From Cognatitamlana onchidii (GTDB taxonomy: Bacteria > Bacteroidota > Bacteroidia > Flavobacteriales > Flavobacteriaceae), in NCBI RefSeq assembly GCF_004804355.1, contig NZ_SRWZ01000007.1, forward strand, positions 186,001 to 250,000: a stretch of DNA of 64,000 bases. The letters run 5' to 3'. Within the stretch, counting starts at the first letter, position 1; the number at the start of each line of letters is the position of its first letter. The position numbers and the translations under genes were made by a program. Positions 26,578 through 35,130 of this stretch are shown here, in pieces. The notes under the pieces are model-generated. The model ran no database searches. It was not told the DNA's origin and saw only the letters and a program-made list of their open reading frames with translations.

Positions 26578-29226
26578 ATGAAACAAGTTTACTTCTTTAT
26601 TTTATGTCCATTACTATTATTCAGTCAAATCCAAATAGGTGATGATATAGATGGAGAATTAACGATTGCAGGCGATAATTCAGGTAGATCTATAAGTTTT
26701 TCTGCTGATGGAAGTGTTGTTGCTATAGGAGCTCCAAACAATGATGGTAATGGTTTAAATTCAGGTCATGTAAGAATCTATAAGAATATCAATGATTCAT
26801 GGGTTCAAGTAGGTAGTGATATTGATGGTGAAGCTAGAGGGGATAATTTCAGTGAAGTAAGTTTATCATCTGATGGTAATGTAGTTGCTATAGGAGCATC
26901 TTCTAATAATGGTAATGGATCGAATTCAGGCCATATAAGAGTTTATAAAAATATAAATGATTCATGGGTTCAAGTGGGGAATGATATAGATGGGGAGTCG
27001 GCCGGGGATGGTTTCGGTGTAAGTTTAAGTTTATCCTCTAATGGAGATATAGTGGCTGTGGGGGCATATTTTAATGATGGTAATGGAGAAAACTCAGGTC
27101 ATGCAAGAATCTATAAGAATATCAATGATTCATGGGTTCAAGTGGGTAGTGATATTGATGGTGAAGCTGTTGATGATTTATCAGGTTGGACTGTATGTTT
27201 ATCTTCTGATGGTGGTATTGTGGCTATTGGAGCTCCGAGCAATGATGGTAATGGATCAAATTCAGGTCATGTAAGAATCTATAAAAATATAAACGATTCA
27301 TGGGTTCAAATAGGTAACGATATCGATGGAGAAGGAGTAGGTGATAACTCAGGTAGAAATGTTAGTTTATCCTCTAATGGGAATATAGTGGCTATAGGGG
27401 CTTATTTTAATAACGGTAATGGTTTAGATTCTGGCCATGTACGAGTTTATAAAAATGTAAATGATTCATGGGTTCAAGTAGGTAGTGATATTGATGGAGA
27501 AGCAGAAGGAGATTTTTTTGGGTCAAGTGTAAGTTTATCTTCCGATGGTGGTATTGTTGCAATAGGAGCAATATTGAATGATGGTAATGGATCAAATTCA
27601 GGTCATGTAAGAATCTATAAAAATATAAATGATTCATGGGTTCAAATTGGTAGTGATATTGATGGAGAAGCAGCAGGGGATCAATCTGGTGAAGCGGTAA
27701 GTTTATCCGCCGATGGAAGTATGGTTGCCATAGGCGCATTTTTAAATGACGGAAATGGATTTAATTCAGGTCACGTTAGAATTTATAAGAATGTATCAGA
27801 TGTTTGGACACAGGTAGGTAGCGATATAGATGGTGGTGAACCTATAGGTGGCTCATCGGGTCAAAGCGTTTCTTTATCAGCCGATGGTAATATCGTTGCT
27901 ATAGGCGCAAGATTAAATAATGGCAGTGAAGAAAGAGCTGGTCATGTTCGTGTGTTAGAAAATGTATCGGGAATTTGGACCCAAATAGGAGATGATATTG
28001 ACGGTGAAGCGAGACTAGATGAATCTGGATATAGTATAGATTTATCACCTGATGGAAATGTAGTTGCAATAGGAGCGGTAAGAAATGATGGCAATGGAAT
28101 AAGTTCCGGACATACAAGAGTTTTTGAGAATGTATCAGGAATTTGGACCCAAATAGGTGAAGATATTGATGGTCAAGCCCGTGGAGATTTATTTGGATAC
28201 AGTGTAGGTTTATCCTCTGATGGCAATATTGTTGCTATTGGAGCTGCACAAAATGATGATAATGGTTCATCTTCTGGTCATGTACGTGTTTTTGAGAATG
28301 TATTAGGTTCTTGGATTCAAATTGGTAATAATATTCCAGGAAAAGGAGCAGGAGATCGTTTTGGAATAAGATTAAGTCTAGCTTCAAATGGAAATGTAGT
28401 TGCTGTTAGTTCTGAGTTCAATAATGGAAACCCGACATCATCAGCCTATGTACGTATTTTTGAAAATATTTCAGGTACTTGGACTCAAATAGGGAATGAT
28501 ATTGAAGGAGAATCAGCTAATGAACGTTTTGGATTCGGATTGAGTTTATCATCCAATGGAAATGTTGTTGCTATAAGTGCGCCTTTTAGCGATGTAAATG
28601 GAGGTGATTCTGGTTATGTTAAGGTATACAAAAATATATCTAATGTTTGGACACAGATAGGTACAGATATAAATGATGCTATAACAGGAGATTTTTTTGG
28701 AAGAAGTGTAAGTTTATCGTCAGATGGCAGTATTATTGCTATTGGAGCTGCAGGAATTGACAGTAATGGAGCTACAACGGGTCATGTAAAGATTTATAGA
28801 AACATATCTAACGTTTGGACACAAGTAGGTACAAGTATAAATGGAGAAGCTGAAGGAGATTTATCAGGGAGCAGTGTAAGCTTATCTTCAGATGGCAGTA
28901 TTGTAGCTATAGGAGCTCCTGGAAATGATGGCAATGCCATAGATTCCGGTCATGTTCGTGTATATAATTTAAGCGCAGTTTTATCAACACAAAGTTTTGA
29001 AAAAGATTATTTTTCATACTATCCGAATCCCGTAAAAGATTTTTTAAATATTAATATAAATAAAGGCTTAGAACTAAAACAGGTTAATATTTATAATCTG
29101 CAAAGTCAATATTTGTATTCCGTAAAATCATCAAAAATAGATGTAAGCAATTTATCAAGTGGTTTTTATTTTATTGAGGTGGTTACTAATGAAGGGAAAT
29201 CTGCTAAGAAGATTATAATTGATTAA
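26578..29226 (+). CDS. Secreted repeat protein with 14 propeller-like repeats and T9SS type A sorting domain
   Basis: 882 residues from the ATG at 26578 (signal peptide MKQVYFFILCPLLLFSQ). An upstream in-frame ATG at 26551 would bury the signal peptide. Fourteen repeats of about 55 residues share the core SLSSDGxIVAIGA, a Gly/Asn/Asp-rich loop, SGHVRVYKN, WxQIGxDIDGE and a GDxFG turn, like FG-GAP/beta-propeller repeats; the acidic loops may bind Ca2+. The C-terminus YYPNPVKDFLNI...KKIIID is a T9SS type A domain. Repeats 1-6 all keep NDSWVQ and are closest to each other. Function is unknown; surface adhesion is an inference. A paralogue follows 11 bases after the stop. Confidence 0.85.
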   Translation: MKQVYFFILCPLLLFSQIQIGDDIDGELTIAGDNSGRSISFSADGSVVAIGAPNNDGNGLNSGHVRIYKNINDSWVQVGSDIDGEARGDNFSEVSLSSDGNVVAIGASSNNGNGSNSGHIRVYKNINDSWVQVGNDIDGESAGDGFGVSLSLSSNGDIVAVGAYFNDGNGENSGHARIYKNINDSWVQVGSDIDGEAVDDLSGWTVCLSSDGGIVAIGAPSNDGNGSNSGHVRIYKNINDSWVQIGNDIDGEGVGDNSGRNVSLSSNGNIVAIGAYFNNGNGLDSGHVRVYKNVNDSWVQVGSDIDGEAEGDFFGSSVSLSSDGGIVAIGAILNDGNGSNSGHVRIYKNINDSWVQIGSDIDGEAAGDQSGEAVSLSADGSMVAIGAFLNDGNGFNSGHVRIYKNVSDVWTQVGSDIDGGEPIGGSSGQSVSLSADGNIVAIGARLNNGSEERAGHVRVLENVSGIWTQIGDDIDGEARLDESGYSIDLSPDGNVVAIGAVRNDGNGISSGHTRVFENVSGIWTQIGEDIDGQARGDLFGYSVGLSSDGNIVAIGAAQNDDNGSSSGHVRVFENVLGSWIQIGNNIPGKGAGDRFGIRLSLASNGNVVAVSSEFNNGNPTSSAYVRIFENISGTWTQIGNDIEGESANERFGFGLSLSSNGNVVAISAPFSDVNGGDSGYVKVYKNISNVWTQIGTDINDAITGDFFGRSVSLSSDGSIIAIGAAGIDSNGATTGHVKIYRNISNVWTQVGTSINGEAEGDLSGSSVSLSSDGSIVAIGAPGNDGNAIDSGHVRVYNLSAVLSTQSFEKDYFSYYPNPVKDFLNININKGLELKQVNIYNLQSQYLYSVKSSKIDVSNLSSGFYFIEVVTNEGKSAKKIIID
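26695..28968 (+). repeat. Array of 14 coding repeats, about 162 bases each
   Basis: Tandem in-frame repeats of roughly 55 codons. The first six are near-identical over long stretches at the DNA level (for example around AATGATTCATGGGTTCAA), while later units are more diverged. This suggests growth from the N-terminal side by recent duplication. Confidence 0.85.
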
Positions 29227-29237
29227 AAAATAAGTTT

Positions 29238-31829
29238 ATGAAGCAATTATTGATTTTAATATTATGTCCGTTTTTTCTAATTGGACAAACGCAAATAGGT
29301 CAAGATATTGACGGAAAAGATAGTTACGTAGACAATCTTTTCGGTAAAAGTGTTGCTATGTCTTCAGATGGTACTATAGTAGCTGCTGGAACACCAAATA
29401 ATGACGATATAAATGGAAACAACTCAGGTCAATTGCGTGTTTACAAAAATATAAATGGGACTTGGATTCAAATAGGAAATGATATTAGTGGTGACGTATC
29501 ACAAGATAATTTAGGAGAAAGTGTGAGTTTATCCTCAGATGGGAGTATTGTAGCTGTTGGAGCGCCAGGAAATTTTAATAATTTAGAAAGTTCAGGTTAT
29601 GTAAAGATATACCAAAATATAAATGATAATTGGGTGCAAATAGGAAATGATATAAATGGAGCAGCTGCAGGAGATGAATTTGGTTTTAGTGTAAATTTAT
29701 CCTCAGATGGAAGCATTGTAGCAATAGGCGCTCAAAATGCTCAAAATGTTAGTATTTATAAAAACATATCTGGTATTTGGACTCAAGTAGGAAGTACTAT
29801 TGAAAGTGAAGGTAACGAATGGTTTAGATTTAGTTTAAGCTTATCTGATGATGGAAATATATTAGCTATTGGTGCGCCACATAGTTTTAATGGAAATAAC
29901 TTAAGAACAGGGCTTACACGTATTTATGAAAACATAGCTGGTACATGGACGCAAGTAGGAAATGATATTGATGGAGAAGCAAATAGAGACCAATCAGGTT
30001 TTAGTATAGACTTATCATCGAACGGCAGTATTGTTGCTATAGGAGCTGTATATAACAATGGTTCTATAAATTCAAGTGGACATGTACGTGTTTATGAGAA
30101 TATTGGTAATTCATGGACTCAAATAGGAAATGATATTGATGCCCAAATAGGAGATATTCGATTAGGACATAGTGTTAGTTTATCTTCTGATGGTAGTGTT
30201 ATAGCCATTGGTGCGCCAACGAGTAGTACAAATAATTACAGATCAGGTCTTGTTAGGGTATATAGATATAATGGTGTTTTTTGGAATAGTGTTGGATTGG
30301 ATATTAATGGAGAGGGAAAACAAGATTATTCTGGTGAAAGTGTAAGTCTATCTTCTGATGGTAATACTATAGTAATTGGCGCCACAAGAAATTCTGGGAA
30401 TGGCCTAAATTCTGGTCATATAAGAGTGTTTGAAAATATAAACGATACATGGACTCAAATAGGAAATGATATTGATGGTGATATTGGTATTTCGGGTGAC
30501 AATTTAGGAGAAAGTGTAAGTCTATCTTCAGATGGAACTATTCTAGCTATTGGCGCTCCTAGATACGACTCCGCAAAAGGAAGTGTACGTATTTACGAAA
30601 ATATTAATGGAAATTGGATCCAAAAAGGTGATGATATAATTGGAGAAGCTAATCATGATTTATCAGGTTCTTCTGTAAGTATGTCTTCAAACGGAAACAT
30701 TGTAGCTATTGGTGCTCCAAGACATGATGGAATTAACGGATTTAATTCTGGTTATGTTCGAGTTTTTGAATTTAATAATGGTAATTGGACACAAATAGGG
30801 AGCGATATATATGAACCAATTATTAATAATTTTGGAGAAAGCATTAGTTTATCAGCAAATGGAAATATTGTAGCTATTGATAGTTTAATTGTTTATGAAA
30901 ATATAAATAATAATTGGGTTAAATTAACTGAAGATATAACTGAACAATCTCTTACTATAGGTGCGCAAAATGTAAGCTTATCTTCAAATGGAACCATTAT
31001 AGCTGTAGGTGTACCCTCAGATAATACCTTAACAGGAGGACGTGTTTATATTTTTGAAAACATAAATGGCATTTGGACTCAAAAAGGCAATGATATTACA
31101 GGTGAAGCAGAATATGATGCATCTGGATTTAGTTTAAGTTTATCTTCAGACGGAAATATTGTAGCCATTGGAGCTCCTTTTAATGATGGAACAGAAGAGG
31201 GTTCTGATACTGGACATGTGCGCGTTTATAAATATATTAATAATGCATGGACACAAATAGGTGATGATATAGATGGGGAAGCAGCAAATTATAATTTTGG
31301 ATTAAGTCTAGAACTCTCATCAGACGGAAGTATTGTTGCTATAGGCTCACCATTTAATAATGGCAATGGTACTGCTTCTGGGCATGTACGTCTTTATAAA
31401 AACATAAATGATGTTTGGACACAAATAGGCAATGATATAGATGGTGAAGCAGCAGAAGATTTTTCAGGTACAAGTGTTAGTTTGTCTGCAGATGGAAAGG
31501 TTGTAGTTATAGGAGCTCCAAACAATGATGATAATGGTCTTTCTTCTGGTCATGCTCGTGTATATGATTTATCAGCAATATTATTATCAACAAAAAGTTT
31601 CGAAAGAGATTATTTTTCATATTACCCAAATCCTGTAAAGGATATTTTAAACATCAACTTAAACAAAGATTTAGAATTAAAACAAGTAAACATCTACAAC
31701 ATCCAAAGCCAATATTTATATTCAGTAAATTCATCAAAAATAGATGTTAGTCAATTATCAAGCGGCGTTTATTTTATTGAGGTGGTGACTAATGAAGGTA
31801 AATCTGCTAAGAAAATAGTGATAGATTAG
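29238..31829 (+). CDS. Paralogous secreted 14-repeat protein with T9SS type A sorting domain
   Basis: 863 residues, signal peptide MKQLLILILCPFFLIGQ. It has the same repeat type as the preceding gene, again 14 units (VAIGAP-type cores), but units are more diverged from one another, and two near residues 530-590 are shortened (for example ANGNIVAIDSLIVYEN). The T9SS C-terminal domain (YYPNPVKDILNINLNKDLELKQ...KKIVID) is almost the same as that of its neighbour, evidence of gene duplication or conversion. It lies 11 bases downstream and is likely cotranscribed. Probable surface-exposed protein of unknown role. Confidence 0.84.
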   Translation: MKQLLILILCPFFLIGQTQIGQDIDGKDSYVDNLFGKSVAMSSDGTIVAAGTPNNDDINGNNSGQLRVYKNINGTWIQIGNDISGDVSQDNLGESVSLSSDGSIVAVGAPGNFNNLESSGYVKIYQNINDNWVQIGNDINGAAAGDEFGFSVNLSSDGSIVAIGAQNAQNVSIYKNISGIWTQVGSTIESEGNEWFRFSLSLSDDGNILAIGAPHSFNGNNLRTGLTRIYENIAGTWTQVGNDIDGEANRDQSGFSIDLSSNGSIVAIGAVYNNGSINSSGHVRVYENIGNSWTQIGNDIDAQIGDIRLGHSVSLSSDGSVIAIGAPTSSTNNYRSGLVRVYRYNGVFWNSVGLDINGEGKQDYSGESVSLSSDGNTIVIGATRNSGNGLNSGHIRVFENINDTWTQIGNDIDGDIGISGDNLGESVSLSSDGTILAIGAPRYDSAKGSVRIYENINGNWIQKGDDIIGEANHDLSGSSVSMSSNGNIVAIGAPRHDGINGFNSGYVRVFEFNNGNWTQIGSDIYEPIINNFGESISLSANGNIVAIDSLIVYENINNNWVKLTEDITEQSLTIGAQNVSLSSNGTIIAVGVPSDNTLTGGRVYIFENINGIWTQKGNDITGEAEYDASGFSLSLSSDGNIVAIGAPFNDGTEEGSDTGHVRVYKYINNAWTQIGDDIDGEAANYNFGLSLELSSDGSIVAIGSPFNNGNGTASGHVRLYKNINDVWTQIGNDIDGEAAEDFSGTSVSLSADGKVVVIGAPNNDDNGLSSGHARVYDLSAILLSTKSFERDYFSYYPNPVKDILNINLNKDLELKQVNIYNIQSQYLYSVNSSKIDVSQLSSGVYFIEVVTNEGKSAKKIVID
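29352..31568 (+). repeat. Second array of 14 coding repeats
   Basis: In-frame tandem units of about 53-57 codons, homologous to the array in the gene before it but less alike to each other, implying an older array. Confidence 0.8.
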
Positions 31830-31964
31830 ATATCAACTTATATAGGTCAAGGCTCACAATAATGTGGTCTTTTCCATAAATTAATCATAAAGAAATATAG
31901 GTTTCATATTAAAGTTGTAGTTTTGTTTAAAACAATAATGAGTCTTCTCCTTTAAACACCATTA

Positions 31965-31992
31965 TTGATTAACACAATTTCCTGTATCTTAG
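31965..31992 (+). promoter_or_regulatory. Candidate rnr promoter
   Basis: TTG (31965-31967), a 17-base spacer, then TATCTTAG (31985-31992), one mismatch from TAnnTTTG. It is 25 bases before the rnr start codon. The same TTG-N17-TATCTTAG arrangement occurs upstream of the sensor gene at 35131. Confidence 0.5.
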
Positions 31993-32017
31993 GATATTGA
32001 AATGATTACAAAATTAC

Positions 32018-34219
32018 ATGAGTAAAAAAAGAAAAGGAAAGTCCAGAAAAAAAGGAATTTCCAACCTAACAAATACTATTCTAAGTATTTTAAAAAAAGA
32101 TAGAAACCAAGCCTTTAATTATAAACAAATAGCCGCTAAATTGGGCGTTAACGATGCCAGTAGCAGAAACCAAATTATAAAAACACTTGCTAAACTCGCT
32201 GCTAAGCAAGAAATTCAACAGGTAGACCGAGGTAAGTTTAAAGCCATTATTAATACCGAGTATCATGTTGGTATTTTAGATGTGTCTGCTAAGGGTAGCG
32301 GATACATTATATGCGAAGATTTTGATGACGATGTGTTTATAGCCTCGAATAACATAAATAAAGCCTTAAACGGCGATGAGGTAGAGTTTTATGTCTATAA
32401 AAGACGAAAACGCGGTAAAATAGAAGGCGAAATCACTAGTATTATAAAGCGAGCAAAGTCAGAATATGTAGGTGTTATTCAAATTCAAAAAAACAGTAAT
32501 TATGCCTTTGTTGTTCCAGACAGTAATAAGATGTACAAAGATATTTTTGTACCAATCAATAAAACACTTAAGGCAGAAGATGGTGATAAAGTATTGGTTT
32601 CTCTAGAAGATTGGCCTGAAAAAGCCGATTCTCCCTATGGAAAGGTGATACAAATACTAGGAAAACCTGGAGAGCATAACACCGAGATTCATGCCATATT
32701 AGCTGAATACGGCTTAACACACGAGTTTCCTTACGAAGTAGAACAATTTGCTAATCAATTAGACACCGCTATTACTAAAGAAGAAATAGCAAAACGCAGG
32801 GATATGCGTAAAGATTTAACTTTTACCATAGACCCCAAAGACGCTAAAGATTTTGACGATGCTTTATCTTTTAAAGTGCTAGAAAACGGGTTATACGAAA
32901 TAGGTATTCACATTGCCGATGTGTCGCATTATTTGAAAGAAGGCACTGTTCTTGATGACGAAGCTTACGACCGTGCAACCTCGGTATATTTAGTAGATAG
33001 GGTTGTGCCAATGTTGCCAGAAGTGCTATCCAATAACGCCTGTTCTTTACGTCCTAATGAGGAAAAATACACCTTTTCGGCTGTATTTCAAATAAATGAT
33101 AAAGCTGAAATTAAAAAGGAATGGTTTGGAAGAACCGTTACCTACAGCGATGCTCGATTTGCTTATGAAGAAGCGCAAGCAATTATAGAGTCTAAAACTA
33201 CAACCATTCCTGCAGCAGTATCTTTAACTGGAAAAGCATATCAAACTCATCAAGAATTAGCAGATGCGATTTTAAAGTTGGACGAGTTAGCTAAAATTAT
33301 GCGAGGACAACGTATGAGGAATGGAGCTATTTCTTTTGATAAAGTGGAAGTAAAATTCAATTTAGATAAAGATAACAACCCTGAGGGCGTATTTTTTAAA
33401 ACAAGTAAAGATGCTAATAAGCTTATTGAGGAATTTATGCTTCTTGCCAACCGAAAAGTATCTGAGTTTATAGGGAAACAAAACCCAAAAAAAACATTTG
33501 TGTATCGTGTGCACGATGAGCCGGACGACAGTAAATTAGCGGCATTACAAAATGTAGTAGGCCGGTTTGGTTATAAGCTTAATTTTAAAGACAGAAAGAG
33601 CACTACAGCCTCTTTAAATAATTTATTAAAGGACGTGGTTGGTAAAAAGGAACAAAATCTCGTAGACACACTTGCCATTAGGAGTATGAGTAAAGCAGAA
33701 TACACAACTCATAATATTGGACATTACGGTTTAGCATTCGACTATTATAGCCATTTTACCTCACCAATTCGTCGATATCCAGATGTCATGGCGCACCGTT
33801 TGCTACAACAGTACTTAGATGATGGAAAATCGGCTAATGAGGCAGATTATGAAGAAAAATGTCAGCATTCAAGCTCTATGGAAATGTTGGCTACTAAAGC
33901 AGAACGCGATTCTATTAAGTATATGCAAATACGCTTTATGGAAGATCATAAAGATCAAGAATTTGTAGGAGTTATTTCGGGCGTTACCGATTGGGGTATT
34001 TACGTAGAAATTATTTCGAATAAATGCGAAGGCATGGTTAGTGTAAGAGATATGAAAGACGATCACTATGCTTTCGATCAAGATTTATATGCCATGGTAG
34101 GTCGAAATACTAAAGTTATGTATCAGCTTGGCGATGAGGTTGTTGTTAAAGTTAAAAACACCGACCTTGTTAAAAAGCATCTTGACTTTAATTTAATAGG
34201 TAAATTTGAAGATAAATAA
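32018..34219 (+). CDS. rnr: Ribonuclease R
   Basis: 3'-5' exoribonuclease of the RNB family, 733 residues, cytoplasmic. A basic N-terminus and winged-helix-like region (about residues 10-75) precede cold-shock-type OB domains. The RNB catalytic domain is marked by FTIDPKDAKDFDDALSF with its metal-binding aspartates. HYGLAFDYYSHFTSPIRRYPD is the conserved C-terminal part of RNB, and an S1 domain follows (about residues 640-725, EFVGVISGVTDWGIYVEI). Length and order are normal for RNase R. It degrades structured RNA. Confidence 0.96.
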   Translation: MSKKRKGKSRKKGISNLTNTILSILKKDRNQAFNYKQIAAKLGVNDASSRNQIIKTLAKLAAKQEIQQVDRGKFKAIINTEYHVGILDVSAKGSGYIICEDFDDDVFIASNNINKALNGDEVEFYVYKRRKRGKIEGEITSIIKRAKSEYVGVIQIQKNSNYAFVVPDSNKMYKDIFVPINKTLKAEDGDKVLVSLEDWPEKADSPYGKVIQILGKPGEHNTEIHAILAEYGLTHEFPYEVEQFANQLDTAITKEEIAKRRDMRKDLTFTIDPKDAKDFDDALSFKVLENGLYEIGIHIADVSHYLKEGTVLDDEAYDRATSVYLVDRVVPMLPEVLSNNACSLRPNEEKYTFSAVFQINDKAEIKKEWFGRTVTYSDARFAYEEAQAIIESKTTTIPAAVSLTGKAYQTHQELADAILKLDELAKIMRGQRMRNGAISFDKVEVKFNLDKDNNPEGVFFKTSKDANKLIEEFMLLANRKVSEFIGKQNPKKTFVYRVHDEPDDSKLAALQNVVGRFGYKLNFKDRKSTTASLNNLLKDVVGKKEQNLVDTLAIRSMSKAEYTTHNIGHYGLAFDYYSHFTSPIRRYPDVMAHRLLQQYLDDGKSANEADYEEKCQHSSSMEMLATKAERDSIKYMQIRFMEDHKDQEFVGVISGVTDWGIYVEIISNKCEGMVSVRDMKDDHYAFDQDLYAMVGRNTKVMYQLGDEVVVKVKNTDLVKKHLDFNLIGKFEDK

Positions 34220-34289
34220 AACATAGAACTACAGTCTTATAATGGAACAATTATTGATAATCTTAGCTAAGAATAGAAACATAAGTATC

Positions 34290-34964
34290 ATGAAAATAGT
34301 AGTTTATTTTGGCATTCTTTTTTGTGCGTTCGTAGGTTTTTCGCAAGAGTCTATGCAACGAAGCGTTGGAGAGTTTAAAGAGTTAAAGGTTTACGATTTA
34401 TTAAATGTAGAACTCATAAAGTCAGATCAAAATAGAGCAGTTGCTAGCGGAGACAATGCGAGTAAAGTGGTTTTTGTTAATAAAAATGGAAAGCTTAAAA
34501 TAAAAATGGATCTCGACGAATCTTATGATGGCGCCAACACCCATGTTAAATTGTTTTATACGACAATTGACATTATTGATGCTAACGAAGGGTCATCGGT
34601 TATAACTAAGGAGCCCATTAAGCAATTTGAAATAGAATTATATGCCCAAGAAGGTGCCACCATTAACGTTCCTGTTAATGTTACTTATACCACTTCGAAG
34701 GCTGTAACAGGTGGTATTATCGAGGTTGAAGGCCAGTCTAAAAAGCAAAAAATCTCCTTATTCACCGGAGGTAAATTTAAAGGAGAAAACCTAGAGTCCG
34801 AAAATGCAGAAGTATCTATTAATGCTGCTGGAGAGGCCTATGTTAATGCTACTAAAATGGTGGATATAAAAATGAGAGCTGGTGGCGACGTTTATATTTA
34901 CGGTAATCCTGAAACTGTTAATGAAAGTAATGTTTTTGGTGGTAGGGTTAAACGAATGAACTAA
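34290..34964 (+). CDS. GIN-domain (DUF2807-type) secreted protein
   Basis: 224 residues from the ATG at 34290, with signal peptide MKIVVYFGILFCAFVGFSQ. A frame opening at 34242 adds 16 residues that would mask the signal and is rejected. The rest is a repetitive beta-helix-like pattern (FKELKVYDLLNVELIKSD at the start, VDIKMRAGGDVYIYGNP near the end), as in the putative auto-transporter adhesin head GIN domain. It is 70 bases downstream of rnr and ends at a strong terminator. Function is unknown. Confidence 0.82.
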   Translation: MKIVVYFGILFCAFVGFSQESMQRSVGEFKELKVYDLLNVELIKSDQNRAVASGDNASKVVFVNKNGKLKIKMDLDESYDGANTHVKLFYTTIDIIDANEGSSVITKEPIKQFEIELYAQEGATINVPVNVTYTTSKAVTGGIIEVEGQSKKQKISLFTGGKFKGENLESENAEVSINAAGEAYVNATKMVDIKMRAGGDVYIYGNPETVNESNVFGGRVKRMN

Positions 34965-34987
34965 ACGAAGTACAATACTATATTCGT

Positions 34988-35018
34988 AAAAAAGCCATCT
35001 AATTAGATGGCTTTTTCT
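34988..35018 (+). terminator. Rho-independent terminator
   Basis: AAAAAAGCCATCTAATTAGATGGCTTTTTC forms a stem of GCCATCTA/TAGATGGC-type pairs flanked by A and T runs. It separates the rnr-GIN unit from the glucan utilisation locus. Confidence 0.9.
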
Positions 35019-35075
35019 TTATGTATAGAGAATTTATGACGATTTTTTAACCCATACAAAAACTATACAATGGCT

Positions 35076-35103
35076 TTGCTAGCCCTTATTTTCATTATCT
35101 TAG
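35076..35103 (+). promoter_or_regulatory. Candidate promoter of the sensor-regulator gene
   Basis: TTG (35076-35078), a 17-base spacer, then TATCTTAG (35096-35103), one mismatch from TAnnTTTG. It lies 27 bases before the GTG start. Confidence 0.5.
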
Positions 35104-35130
35104 TAACACTACAACTAAAAAACTACAAAC

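Noticed and set aside
26695-31568. Regular repeats that could suggest a CRISPR array or satellite
   Set aside because: The period is about 162-170 bases, in frame, and encodes protein repeats ending in T9SS sorting domains.
31933-31967. Inverted repeat CAATAATG/CATTATTG upstream of rnr
   Set aside because: The 19-base loop, AT-only pairs and lack of a T-run make it a weak structure; it may be chance in AT-rich DNA.
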